Source: an uncultured Eubacterium sp.
GTDB lineage: Bacteria; Bacillota; Clostridia; Peptostreptococcales; Anaerovoracaceae
DNA: 53,895 nt
Direction: 5' to 3'
NCBI GenBank assembly: GCA_937894585.1
Contig: CALBGO010000094.1
Coordinates: 1 to 53,895, forward strand
Shown piece by piece: positions 1 through 7,630 of the stretch (the stretch's first letter is position 1; each line of letters starts with the position of its first letter). The position numbers and the translations under genes are program-made. The notes beneath the pieces were generated by a model. It ran no database searches and had not been told where the DNA came from. It saw nothing but the letters and a program-made list of their open reading frames with translations.

Positions 1-67
1 TTGAAAAAAGCCTAATTCTTTCTTGATGAATCAGACTTTTTCAGTGCCCTTAAAAAATCAGGTCAAA

Positions 68-197
68 GTGTCATTTTTGCCTGTGCATCGAAAAAAGAAA
101 TGACACAGCTATGCCATATTTTGGATGAATGTGTCATTTCAGATATCTATGCCGCTATGTCACATTCAGCACATGCATATATTGCCGCATATGTCAC
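68..197. repeat. Recurring TGTCA/TGACA motifs in the left-edge non-coding region
   Basis: The first 250 bases hold no convincing gene. GTGTCATTT occurs at 68-76 and 131-139 and its inverted copy AAATGACAC at 98-106. TATGTCAC, preceded by GCCGC, occurs near 156-163 and 190-197. The five TGTCA/TGACA cores start at about 70, 101, 132, 159 and 193, so most are spaced close to three helical turns. They could be binding sites of a regulator or a decayed element. The function is unknown. Confidence 0.35.
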
Positions 198-250
198 CTG
201 CTGTGGACGGCGCTGTATAAGGTTTTCTTTTCTCAAGTGCAGAAACAAGC

Positions 251-289
251 AAAAAACCGCATTAACCAAAAGTGTTAGTGCGGTTTTTT
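251..289 (-). terminator. Rho-independent terminator of the aminotransferase gene
   Basis: A 16-bp stem (251-266 with 274-289, one G-U pair) closes a 7-nt loop. Read on the minus strand it ends in a run of six T and lies just downstream of the aminotransferase stop codon. The plus strand also ends in six T, so it may act in both directions. Confidence 0.85.
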
Positions 290-305
290 GTAGGAAGGGG
301 GGGAG

Positions 306-1496
306 TTATTTGAAAGCCTCCATCATTTTTTCAAATGCCGGAAGGCTTCTCTTTATCATATCATTGGATACACAGTAGGAAAGTCTCATATATCCCGGGC
401 ATTCAAAACCTTCGCCCGGAACGACCAGCAGATTGTATTTTTCTTTTGCTTCTTTGCAGAAAGCCATGCCGTCTCCGCCCGGAACTTCCACAAACAGATA
501 GAAAGCGCCGTCAGGTTTTGCACATTTGTAGCCCATCTTTGTCAGTTCATCGTAAAGAAGGGTGCGGTTTTCATCGTATGCCTTAAGGTCAGGCATTTCG
601 TCTACGCAGCGGGCGATAATCATCTGGGGCAGAGTCGGTGCGCATACATGTCCGTTAGCGCGGGCTGCACCTGCCATTGCATTGAAGATTTCATCTGCAT
701 CGTCACACAGATCCGGAACGCACACATAACCGATACGCTCGCCCGGAAGGGAAAGGCTCTTGGACCAGGAGTAGCATACGATTGTATTTTTATATACAGT
801 CGGAATAAAAGTAACTTTTACATCGCCGTAAGTCAGTTCTCTGTAAGGCTCGTCAGCGATGATATAGATCGGATGACCGTATTCTTCGCTCTTTTTCGTT
901 AAAACAGCGGCTAATTTTTCCAGGGTTTCTTTGGTGTAAACCACGCCGGAAGGATTGTTCGGCGAGTTGATGATGATTGCCTGTGTATGCTTGGAAATCA
1001 GTTCTTCCACTTTGGCAAGGTCAATCTGGAAATGTTCTCTGTCGGCAGGAACCACGACCAGTTTTGCTCCGTTTTTTTCCGTAAACGGACGATATTCCGG
1101 AAAGAAAGGAGCTACCGCCATAATCTCTGCGTCCGCATCAACTGCCAGCGCTTTAATCACGGAAATGAGAGCAGGAGCAGCGCCGCAGGTTATAAAGAGA
1201 TTGGACGCTTTGATATCGGTTCCGAATCTTTTGTTCAGGTTCGCTGCAATGGCTTCTCTGGTTTCATCAAAGCCGTTTGCCATGGAATAGCCATGTACCT
1301 TGATGGAATCAGTATCGTTTAAAATGTCGATGATAGACTGCTGTACTTTTTTTGGAGCAGGGATGCTCGGATTTCCCAGAGTGTAGTCAAATACATTTTC
1401 AGGACCGCAGACTTTTGCCTGTGCAAGTCCGTATGCGAAAAGTTCACGAATCAGAGAAGGCTGGCTTCCCAGTTCGTACATAGTTTTATTATACAT
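306..1496 (-). CDS. Pyridoxal-phosphate aminotransferase, class I/II
   Basis: A cytosolic fold-type I aminotransferase of 396 residues, the usual length of the family. It should move an amino group between an amino acid and a 2-oxo acid; the substrate cannot be read from sequence. The N-P-S/N-P-G type motif (INSPNNPSGVV), the aspartate of IIADEPYRELTYG, and the PLP-binding lysine in CYSWSKSLSLPGERIGY are all present, as is the C-terminal MRLSYC arginine. The start was chosen because CCTCCT at 1505-1510 (AGGAGG on the coding strand) lies 8 bases before it; a second ATG five codons in is less well placed. The gene stands alone, diverging from a LysR regulator that may control it. Many automated pipelines would call it aspartate aminotransferase, but that is not proven here. 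Confidence 0.9.
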   Translation of the reverse strand: MYNKTMYELGSQPSLIRELFAYGLAQAKVCGPENVFDYTLGNPSIPAPKKVQQSIIDILNDTDSIKVHGYSMANGFDETREAIAANLNKRFGTDIKASNLFITCGAAPALISVIKALAVDADAEIMAVAPFFPEYRPFTEKNGAKLVVVPADREHFQIDLAKVEELISKHTQAIIINSPNNPSGVVYTKETLEKLAAVLTKKSEEYGHPIYIIADEPYRELTYGDVKVTFIPTVYKNTIVCYSWSKSLSLPGERIGYVCVPDLCDDADEIFNAMAGAARANGHVCAPTLPQMIIARCVDEMPDLKAYDENRTLLYDELTKMGYKCAKPDGAFYLFVEVPGGDGMAFCKEAKEKYNLLVVPGEGFECPGYMRLSYCVSNDMIKRSLPAFEKMMEAFK

Positions 1497-1553
1497 AATA
1501 GATTCCTCCTAATGCTGATTTTGTTGCTTATACCTTTATTTTACAACAATCCG

Positions 1554-1582
1554 TTGACTTATGGAATTCTATTTATTATTAT
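1554..1582 (+). promoter_or_regulatory. Sigma-A type promoter of the LysR gene
   Basis: TTGACT (1554-1559), a 17-base spacer and TATTAT (1577-1582) lie in the AT-rich region between the aminotransferase and the LysR gene. GAGGAA at 1608-1613 is the ribosome binding site, 6 bases before ATG 1620. Confidence 0.65.
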
Positions 1583-1619
1583 ATATGTATAATTTTTTTT
1601 AATAGATGAGGAATATATA

Positions 1620-2489
1620 ATGGATGCTAATAAAGTGAGAATCTTTCTCAGGGCAGTGGAAAACGGAAGCTTGTTGAAAACCGCTTCTCAGCTGGGATAC
1701 ACCCAGGCGGGTCTGACACATATGATGAACACCCTGGAAAACGAAACCGGCGTGAAGCTGCTGCAAAGAGGCAAGTTCGGCATCAGACTGACAGAAGAAG
1801 GCAAGCGCCTGCTGCCGTATTTTAAGGAGCTGGTTTCGGCTGAGGAAAAAATACTCAAAGAGGCGGAACTGATTCAGAAGCAGAAGGCTTCGGTTATCAG
1901 GCTTGCGGCGGTTTCCAGTGTGATTAGAACATGGCTTCCCGATGCTATGCGTATCTTTCAGGAAGAAAATGAAGGGATTTACTTTGAAATCAAAGAATGT
2001 GACGAGCGGATTTACGAAACCTTTGACGAGGGACGGGCGGATATGTGTATTACCAGCAATATTCTGCCGAGAAAAGATTTTATTCCTCTGATGAAAGATG
2101 ATTTTTTCGCAGTGCTTCCCGAAAACTATGTGCTGGATGAAGGAGCAGCTTTTCCCTTGAAAAAAATTGAAGAGGAAAGCTTTCTGTTTCCTTTTTCGGC
2201 AAGAGACTGGGATGTGGAGCAGACGCTGAAAAAATATGGGATCAGTCTGAACCGAAGGACAATTTTAGTTGATGACAACAGTGCGGCGGCGATGGTGGCG
2301 AAGGGCTTCGGAGTAAGTCTGCTTCCTGCATTGGTGCTGGAGGACTGCAGGGAACGGGTGAAAATTGCAGAGACGGATTTACCGTGTTCGAGAAGAATCG
2401 GTATGATTTACGATGACAGTAAAAAAGGCAGAGCTGCGGTAAAAAAGTTTGCGGCTTTTTTGAAAAACAGACAGGAACGGCAGAAATAG
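1620..2489 (+). CDS. LysR-family transcriptional regulator
   Basis: A 289-residue regulator of normal LysR size. The N-terminal winged helix-turn-helix is residues 1-60 (FLRAVENGSLLKTASQLGYTQ and the following recognition helix, then the typical LLQRGKFGIRLTEEGKRLL). A periplasmic-binding-protein-like effector domain follows from about residue 90. Unlike many LysR proteins the N-terminus is very short, beginning directly with MDANKVRIFLRAV. It is transcribed away from the aminotransferase, the classic arrangement in which a LysR protein regulates its divergent neighbour and itself through the shared 123-bp intergenic region. The effector is unknown. Confidence 0.9.
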   Translation: MDANKVRIFLRAVENGSLLKTASQLGYTQAGLTHMMNTLENETGVKLLQRGKFGIRLTEEGKRLLPYFKELVSAEEKILKEAELIQKQKASVIRLAAVSSVIRTWLPDAMRIFQEENEGIYFEIKECDERIYETFDEGRADMCITSNILPRKDFIPLMKDDFFAVLPENYVLDEGAAFPLKKIEEESFLFPFSARDWDVEQTLKKYGISLNRRTILVDDNSAAAMVAKGFGVSLLPALVLEDCRERVKIAETDLPCSRRIGMIYDDSKKGRAAVKKFAAFLKNRQERQK

Positions 2490-2564
2490 GCAGATTCAAC
2501 CAACGGTTTGTTGCGGTTTCGAAAGGTTTTATGCTAACCTTTACTTGAGAAGGGCGGTGAATTT

Positions 2565-3707
2565 ATGGATTATGAGAAAATCGGCAGCTTTATAGCGGCA
2601 AAGCGAAAAGAAAAAGGAATGACGCAGAAAGATCTGGCGGAACTTCTCGGGGTAACCGACCGGGCTGTATCCAAATGGGAGCGGGCAAAGAGCTTTCCCG
2701 ATGTGCAGATTCTGAAACCCCTTTGCGAAGCCCTCAGCGTTTCGGTCAGTGAGCTTCTGGATGGTGAGGTTAAACCGCATCTTCATTTAACTAAAGAGGA
2801 GGCAGACCAATCCGCTATTACAGGAATTACAGCTTATACCAAAAGAGAAAAGCGGAAACAGCGGGTTTTGCAGGCAGTGATTCTTCTGGTGCTGATTGTG
2901 ATTATGGGCTGCGCATATTTTCTTTGGCAGAGCAGACAGCCTGTGGACTTTGCAAAAGAGGATTATGAAATCGGGCGGATTATATGGCAGCCGGAATTTC
3001 CTGAATTCAGCAAACAGCGATCCTTTGTCATAGAGGGGGATTTTGCGGAAGAAACCAAGCAGCAGATTAAGCGGATTCTGGCAGATACCAAAGTTGCGAA
3101 GGAATACGATAAGTATTCGGTAAAATCCAAGGGATACATAGAGATTGAAGGTATTGGCACTTTTTATACGACGGAATATATAGATGCCAGAAGCGGGAAA
3201 TGTTATCCTCTTGAGGTTTCACCTCTGACGGATCTGGAATATTATATCGAAAATTATCTGGCGGACAGAGACTATGTTTACAAAGGAAAGCGAAAGGAAG
3301 TAATTTTGGGAGACCGTACCCTGACACTGGCGGACGGCGTGGAGATTACAGAAAAACCGCAGGAGGCGGTGTTGGAAAGTTTTCGAGAGGATTTGCGGTA
3401 TACGAATAACAAATATCCTGACGCTTATGTGAAAAGTATTGATATACTTTCCATGGAGCGGTTGAGGGAGAAGGAGTGCCAAGAATGGGATGAGTTTGCT
3501 TTTGAACAGTTTCAAAAAGAAATTGTTTATAGAGACTTTTACGATTATCGATTTTACCGGGTGGAGTATGAATGGCGATATACAGAGGCGAAAAAGAAGC
3601 TGATACCGCAGTTGGGAGAAGGAAAGTATTATCAAGTCTTTCTGGCTGCTACGCATAGTGATATTTATGAGACTTACTGTGTGACTATGCCCTTTGGACT
3701 GGATTAG
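2565..3707 (+). CDS. XRE-family regulator with one membrane anchor
   Basis: A 380-residue protein. Residues 6-62 form an XRE/Cro helix-turn-helix (IAAKRKEKGMTQKDLAELLGV then TDRAVSKWERAKSFPDV). A basic linker and one hydrophobic segment at about residues 107-125 (VLIVIMGCAYFLW) follow, then about 250 residues of extracytoplasmic sequence rich in charged and aromatic residues. This layout, a DNA-binding head tied to the membrane with an outside sensor-like domain, is common in Clostridia, but the outer domain is not one I recognise. AGAAGGGCGG lies before ATG 2565. It is followed at once by a strong terminator, so it is probably monocistronic. Regulation of a cell-surface stress or of its own gene is inference. 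Confidence 0.8.
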   Translation: MDYEKIGSFIAAKRKEKGMTQKDLAELLGVTDRAVSKWERAKSFPDVQILKPLCEALSVSVSELLDGEVKPHLHLTKEEADQSAITGITAYTKREKRKQRVLQAVILLVLIVIMGCAYFLWQSRQPVDFAKEDYEIGRIIWQPEFPEFSKQRSFVIEGDFAEETKQQIKRILADTKVAKEYDKYSVKSKGYIEIEGIGTFYTTEYIDARSGKCYPLEVSPLTDLEYYIENYLADRDYVYKGKRKEVILGDRTLTLADGVEITEKPQEAVLESFREDLRYTNNKYPDAYVKSIDILSMERLREKECQEWDEFAFEQFQKEIVYRDFYDYRFYRVEYEWRYTEAKKKLIPQLGEGKYYQVFLAATHSDIYETYCVTMPFGLD

Positions 3708-3733
3708 AAAAACCGGAGATAAAGATATGCACC

Positions 3734-3767
3734 AATCGGAGATTTTTTCTCCGATTTTCTTTTTTTG
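3734..3767 (+). terminator. Rho-independent terminator after the membrane XRE gene
   Basis: AATCGGAG (3734-3741) pairs perfectly with CTCCGATT (3749-3756) across a 7-base loop and is followed by a TTCTTTTTTT run. It separates the XRE gene from nudC and shows that the upstream in-frame extension of nudC (back to 3694) is not translated. Confidence 0.85.
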
Positions 3768-3816
3768 TGATAAAATATTTTTCGGAACAAATACTATATC
3801 GGTCAGAGGTGGACAA

Positions 3817-4680
3817 ATGATTCAGGATTTAGGAGAACGGAGATTGTATAATCAGTTTGAGCATAGACAGGCAGAGCCGGAAGATCGGGTTTTCGTTTTT
3901 AACGAGAGACGGCAGATTTTGGTAAGAGAAGAACAACAAGCAGGCGGACTTACGGTTCCGAAAGCAGCCTGCTTTGCAGGCAGAGAACTGCAGTACCTGT
4001 TTCGCATTGAAGAGGACGGATATTTTCTTTTGACGGAGCCTGCGGAAGAACAAACCGGAAAACTTCTGGAAGAAGGCTTTTTCTGGAAAGAGGCCCGGGA
4101 TTTGCGGGAGCTTGCCTTTAAGGAACTGGCTTTTGCGGCGTCTACCGCTCATCATCTGTATCAGTGGTATCAGGACAGCAGATTCTGCGGCAGGTGCGGA
4201 GCGAAGACCGTTCACGATGAAAAAGAACGGATGATGCGCTGCCCTTCCTGCGGAAACACCATTTATCCAAAGATTGCCCCGGCGGTGATTGTAGGTGTAA
4301 TCAATGATGATAAAATTCTGCTTACAAAGTACAACGGCAGGGTATATAAGAAATATGCACTGATTGCAGGCTTTACTGAAATCGGTGAAACGGCGGAGGA
4401 AACCGTAGCCAGAGAGGTTATGGAAGAAGCGGGTCTTTCGGTAAAGGACATTACCTACTATAAGAGTCAGCCATGGGGGACAGATAGCAACCTTCTTCTC
4501 GGATTTTTCTGCCGGCTGGACGGAGACGACACCATTACTATGGACAGGGAAGAGCTTTCAGTCGCCCAATGGGTTAATAGAGATGATATGGATATCAGAG
4601 ACGACGGCATCAGTCTTACAAGAGAGATGATGCGGGTGTTTAAGGAAGGAGAAGTTGAGTTATGTACGACATCGTTATAA
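3817..4680 (+). CDS. nudC: NudC-like Nudix hydrolase (NAD+/NADH pyrophosphatase family)
   Basis: A 287-residue protein beginning at ATG 3817, preceded by AGAGGTGG. An earlier in-frame start would read through the terminator. It has the NudC layout: an N-terminal domain, a four-cysteine zinc ribbon (C124, C127, C142, C145), and a Nudix box at about residues 185-207 (GFTEIGETAEETVAREVMEE, all G-x5-E-x7-REUxEExGU positions kept). The family hydrolyses NAD(H) to NMN(H) and AMP and removes NAD caps from RNA. After the Nudix box the family motif SQPWPFPxS is altered: SQPW (217-220) is followed by GTDSNLLLGFF. The dinucleotide preference may therefore differ. The gene overlaps trxB by 19 bases, so the two are translated from one message. 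Confidence 0.85.
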   Translation: MIQDLGERRLYNQFEHRQAEPEDRVFVFNERRQILVREEQQAGGLTVPKAACFAGRELQYLFRIEEDGYFLLTEPAEEQTGKLLEEGFFWKEARDLRELAFKELAFAASTAHHLYQWYQDSRFCGRCGAKTVHDEKERMMRCPSCGNTIYPKIAPAVIVGVINDDKILLTKYNGRVYKKYALIAGFTEIGETAEETVAREVMEEAGLSVKDITYYKSQPWGTDSNLLLGFFCRLDGDDTITMDREELSVAQWVNRDDMDIRDDGISLTREMMRVFKEGEVELCTTSL

Positions 4681-5570
4681 TCGGAGCAGGTCCTGCGGGA
4701 CTTTCTGCAGCAATTTACGGACAGAGAGCAGGTAAGAAAACACTTCTGCTGGACGAAAAAGGGTTTGGCGGTCAGATTCTCAATACGCCGGAAGTGGAAA
4801 ACTATCCGGGAATCAAAAAAGTATCCGGATTTGAACTGGCGTCAACTCTTTACGAACAGGCAACCGGGCAGGGAGCGGAAATTGCCTATGAAAAAGCAGT
4901 GGCAATCGAAGACGGCGGAAGCACAAAAATAGTCAGAACAGAAACAAATACTTATGAAGCAAAGGCAGTGATCATTGCTACAGGGGCAAAGAATCGACCT
5001 CTGGGTCTTGCTTCCGAAGCAAAATTTACAGGAAGCGGCGTATCTTACTGCGCAACCTGCGACGGCGCTTTTTTCCGTGGAAAAACCGTAGCTGTTATCG
5101 GCGGCGGAAACACGGCGCTGGAAGATGCGGAGGTGCTTTCCGGTCTTGCGGAAAAAGTTTATCTGGTACACAGAAGGGATACCTTCCGGGGAGAGCAGGC
5201 AGGCGTAAAGCGGCTTTTGGCGAAAGACAATGTGGAATTTGTACTGGACAGCGTGCCGTCTGATATTTTGGGAGATATGACAGTAAGCGGTCTTAAGATT
5301 AAGAATGTGAAAACCGAAGAAGAACAGACTTTGGAAGTACAGGGTGTCTTTGTCGCCATCGGACAGATGCCGGATAATGAAGCTTTTGCAGACGCAGTTG
5401 ATTTGGACCCTTCCGGTTATGTGGATGCAGGAGAAGACTGTCTGACAAAAACACCCGGTGTGTTTACCGCAGGCGACTGCAGAACCAAGAAAGTGAGACA
5501 GCTGGCGACTGCGGCGGCAGACGGCGCAGCAGCAGCTCTTGCAGCGGCAGGGTATATCAATAATTTATAA
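4662..5570 (+). CDS. trxB: Thioredoxin reductase (NADPH)
   Basis: A 302-residue low-molecular-weight thioredoxin reductase. The FAD-binding GAGPAGLSAAIYG motif is at residues 8-20 and the NAD(P)H-binding GGGNTALEDAEVL motif lies mid-protein. The redox-active CATC pair is in SYCATCDGAFFRGK, and the C-terminal FAD motif in TPGVFTAGDCR. It reduces thioredoxin with NADPH in the cytosol. The start lies inside nudC (19-base overlap), with AAGGAGAAG upstream. Coupling with a NAD(H)-cleaving NudC suggests a redox-cofactor unit, but no partner thioredoxin gene is in the window. Some Clostridial TrxB homologues use ferredoxin or flavins instead; the intact nucleotide site favours NADPH. Confidence 0.95.
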   Translation: MYDIVIIGAGPAGLSAAIYGQRAGKKTLLLDEKGFGGQILNTPEVENYPGIKKVSGFELASTLYEQATGQGAEIAYEKAVAIEDGGSTKIVRTETNTYEAKAVIIATGAKNRPLGLASEAKFTGSGVSYCATCDGAFFRGKTVAVIGGGNTALEDAEVLSGLAEKVYLVHRRDTFRGEQAGVKRLLAKDNVEFVLDSVPSDILGDMTVSGLKIKNVKTEEEQTLEVQGVFVAIGQMPDNEAFADAVDLDPSGYVDAGEDCLTKTPGVFTAGDCRTKKVRQLATAAADGAAAALAAAGYINNL

Positions 5571-5583
5571 AATGACGAAAAAA

Positions 5584-5636
5584 CGCTGTCCCATTGCGAA
5601 TCATAACATTTTCGCATCGGGGCAGCGGATTTTTGT
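5584..5636. terminator. Bidirectional terminator between trxB and the small XRE gene
   Basis: Positions 5584-5599 pair with 5612-5627 (14 of 16 positions paired). The plus-strand side runs into TTTTTGTTTT and the minus side into TTTTTTCG. It ends two converging genes. Confidence 0.8.
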
Positions 5637-5645
5637 TTTAAGCGA

Positions 5646-5924
5646 TTATTCCGGTTTTTCCGTTTTTTCCTCTTCGGAGTCTTCCTCTTCTTTGTCAACA
5701 GGTTCTTCTCCGGGGCGGGGATAAGGTTTCTTCGTGTCGGTCATTCCGAACAGATAGTCCAGACTGGTTTCGTAAAGATGGCACAGTTCTTTTGCCTGCT
5801 CAATGGTAGGCTGTCTTTTGCCGGTTTCCATTTTGGAATAATCGGACTGGTCGATTCCGGTCTCCATCTGAACTTTCAGTTGTGTATAATTCTTTTTTCT
5901 TCGCAGTTCCCTGAGTCTGTTCAT
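5646..5924 (-). CDS. Small XRE-family helix-turn-helix regulator
   Basis: A 92-residue cytosolic protein. Residues 2-60 form one XRE DNA-binding domain (LRELRRKKNYTQLKVQMETG, then IDQSDYSKMETGKRQPTIEQ). The last 25 residues are almost all acidic or proline (EEPVDKEEEDSEEEKTEKPE), an unusual tail that may mimic DNA or bind a partner. GGGAGAGG lies 9 bases before the ATG. The inverted repeat CCCTA-N7-TAGGG at 5963-5979, about 40 bases upstream, is a candidate autorepressor site. The gene converges on trxB and stands alone. The target genes are unknown. Confidence 0.85.
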   Translation of the reverse strand: MNRLRELRRKKNYTQLKVQMETGIDQSDYSKMETGKRQPTIEQAKELCHLYETSLDYLFGMTDTKKPYPRPGEEPVDKEEEDSEEEKTEKPE

Positions 5925-6249
5925 AAATTATAACCTCTCCCTGCTTTTATTATGCCAAATTACCCTAATGGAAATAGGGGATATTGACCTTAAAGAAATT
6001 TTTTTACAACTAATTTACCGATACTCTGAATGCCGTATTGAAAAAATGCTTCTAGGCGGTATATTTGCAAGGCGGATGTTTTGATTGCCGAAAACTGCTT
6101 AAACGAAGAAGAAAAGACTGTTAAAATATATTCCGAAAGTTTACTCCGATAAAATTTATCCTTTTCCAAGACGGGCATACATGTTATAATATAATGAACG
6201 ATAAGCAAGAGACACCTTATCACCAATACAGAACTTAAAGGAGCATGGA
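5925..6249. promoter_or_regulatory. 325-bp regulatory gap upstream of pyrH
   Basis: No gene was found. It holds the CCCTA/TAGGG inverted repeat near the XRE promoter and, on the plus strand, TATAAT at 6185-6190 with a weak -35 (TTTCCA, 6163-6168). These would start the pyrH-polC operon about 55 bases before its first codon. In many Firmicutes rpsB and tsf precede pyrH; here they do not, so this promoter is the likely operon head. Confidence 0.5.
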
Positions 6250-6954
6250 ATGGAACCAAAATATAAACGCGTGCTTTTGAAAATCAGCGGAGAAGCTCTT
6301 GCCGGAAGCGACCGGTTCGGAATTAACGAAGATATGACCCAAAAAGCTGCCAGGCAGGTCAAGGAAATTCACGATCTGGGCGTGGAAGTTGCAATCGTAG
6401 TCGGCGGCGGTAATTTCTGGAGAGGAAGAACCAGCAAAGATATGGATCGGGCGACCGCTGACTATATGGGTATGCTTGCAACGGTAATGAACTCTCTGGC
6501 TCTGCAGGATGCACTCCTTGCGGAAGGCGTCAAGGCCAAGGTGCAGACTGCCATAGAAATGAGAGAAATCGCAGAACCTTATGCCAGAAGAAAGGCCATC
6601 AGCCAGCTTGAACATAAGGATATCGTTATTTTCGGAGCAGGTACGGGCAATCCGTTTTTCTCCACAGATACGGCGGCAGCGCTGCGGGCGGTGGAAATTG
6701 ATGCGGATGTGATTCTGCTTGCTAAGAATGTAGATGCGGTTTATTCGGACGACCCGAATAAAAATCCGGATGCAGTAAAGTATGATTCCCTGACACATAT
6801 GGAAGTTCTTGAAAAGAATCTGCAGGTTATGGATTTGACTGCGGCAACTTTATGCAGGGATAATCATATTGCAATTCATGTTTTTGGTATTTCCGAGGAC
6901 GGAAACATCCTGAAAGCAATATATGGTGAAAACATAGGAACGATTATAAAATAG
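6250..6954 (+). CDS. pyrH: UMP kinase
   Basis: A 234-residue bacterial UMP kinase of the amino-acid-kinase fold. It phosphorylates UMP to UDP with ATP in pyrimidine nucleotide synthesis and acts as a hexamer. KRVLLKISGEALAG at the N-terminus binds phosphate. The glycine-rich VVGGGNFWRGR, AGTGNPFFSTDTAAALRA and LAKNVDAVYSDDP segments are all intact. AAAGGAG precedes ATG 6250. It begins the co-transcribed pyrH-frr-uppS-cdsA-dxr-rseP-ispG-polC block, with only 10 bases to frr. The usual upstream partners rpsB and tsf are absent. Confidence 0.97.
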   Translation: MEPKYKRVLLKISGEALAGSDRFGINEDMTQKAARQVKEIHDLGVEVAIVVGGGNFWRGRTSKDMDRATADYMGMLATVMNSLALQDALLAEGVKAKVQTAIEMREIAEPYARRKAISQLEHKDIVIFGAGTGNPFFSTDTAAALRAVEIDADVILLAKNVDAVYSDDPNKNPDAVKYDSLTHMEVLEKNLQVMDLTAATLCRDNHIAIHVFGISEDGNILKAIYGENIGTIIK

Positions 6955-6964
6955 GAGGAACAAC

Positions 6965-7519
6965 ATGAGTCATTCAAAAAAAGCATTGGAAGAAAGAATT
7001 GCAAAGAGCATTTCTGTTCTGAAAGAAGATCTGAACACAGTAAGAGCGGGCAGAGCAAATCCTGCGCTGCTGGATAAGGTTATGGTGGATTATTACGGAA
7101 GCCCTACGCCGCTTAAGAATCTGTCCAATATCTCTGTACCTGATCCGAGAACGCTGATGATTACACCGTTTGATCCGAAATCCATCGGTGAAATCGAAAA
7201 AGCTATCAATGCTGCGAATCTGGGTATTACACCGTCCAACGACGGAAAATGTATCAGACTGGTAATTCCGCAGCTGACAGAAGAGAGAAGAAAAGAGCTG
7301 ACCAAGACGACTAAAAAGATGGGTGAAGATGCCAAGATTGCAGTCAGAAACCTGAGAAGAGATGCAAACGATCATCTGAAGAAACAGGAAAAAGAGGGCG
7401 AGCTGACAGAAGACGATTTAAAGAAAGAACTGGACGCAGTGCAGAAGGTAATCGAAAAGGCTGTCAAAGACATCGACGATGTGGTTGCTGCAAAGGACAA
7501 GGAAATTCTGGAACTGTAA
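6965..7519 (+). CDS. frr: Ribosome recycling factor
   Basis: A 184-residue protein matching the family length of about 185. With EF-G it splits post-termination ribosomes. The tRNA-mimic three-helix bundle is evident from VLKEDLNTVRAGRANPALLD near the start and the long charged helices after residue 105 (EERRKELTKTTKKMGEDAKI, AVRNLRRDANDHLKK). The domain II segment holds VPDPRTLMITPFDP. AGGAGG at 6954-6959 gives a strong start. It follows pyrH by 10 bases, as in most bacteria. Confidence 0.97.
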   Translation: MSHSKKALEERIAKSISVLKEDLNTVRAGRANPALLDKVMVDYYGSPTPLKNLSNISVPDPRTLMITPFDPKSIGEIEKAINAANLGITPSNDGKCIRLVIPQLTEERRKELTKTTKKMGEDAKIAVRNLRRDANDHLKKQEKEGELTEDDLKKELDAVQKVIEKAVKDIDDVVAAKDKEILEL

Positions 7520-7543
7520 TTTTCGGGGTAAATTTTGCAGAAA

Positions 7544-7611
7544 TGCAGCTTCGGGGCTGCAATAAATTTGAATCATTTACGAAACGGGGCTGTCTCATTT
7601 TGAGATAGCCC
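7544..7611 (+). promoter_or_regulatory. Two hairpins between frr and uppS
   Basis: TGCAGC (7544-7549) can pair with GCTGCA (7556-7561), or alternatively TTGCAG (7535-7540) with CTGCAA (7557-7562). An 11-bp stem (7587-7597 with 7601-7611, one G-U) ends 19 bases before the uppS start. Neither is followed by a T run, so they look more like processing or translation-control elements than terminators. Confidence 0.4.
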
Positions 7612-7630
7612 TCAAGTTATGAGGGACTTT

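Noticed and set aside
100..378. 92-codon plus-strand frame at the left edge
   Set aside because: No ribosome binding site, cysteine-rich low-quality composition, and it runs through the terminator into the antisense of the aminotransferase gene.
3694..3816. N-terminal extension of nudC
   Set aside because: It overlaps the upstream gene and reads through a strong terminator; ATG 3817 has a good ribosome binding site.
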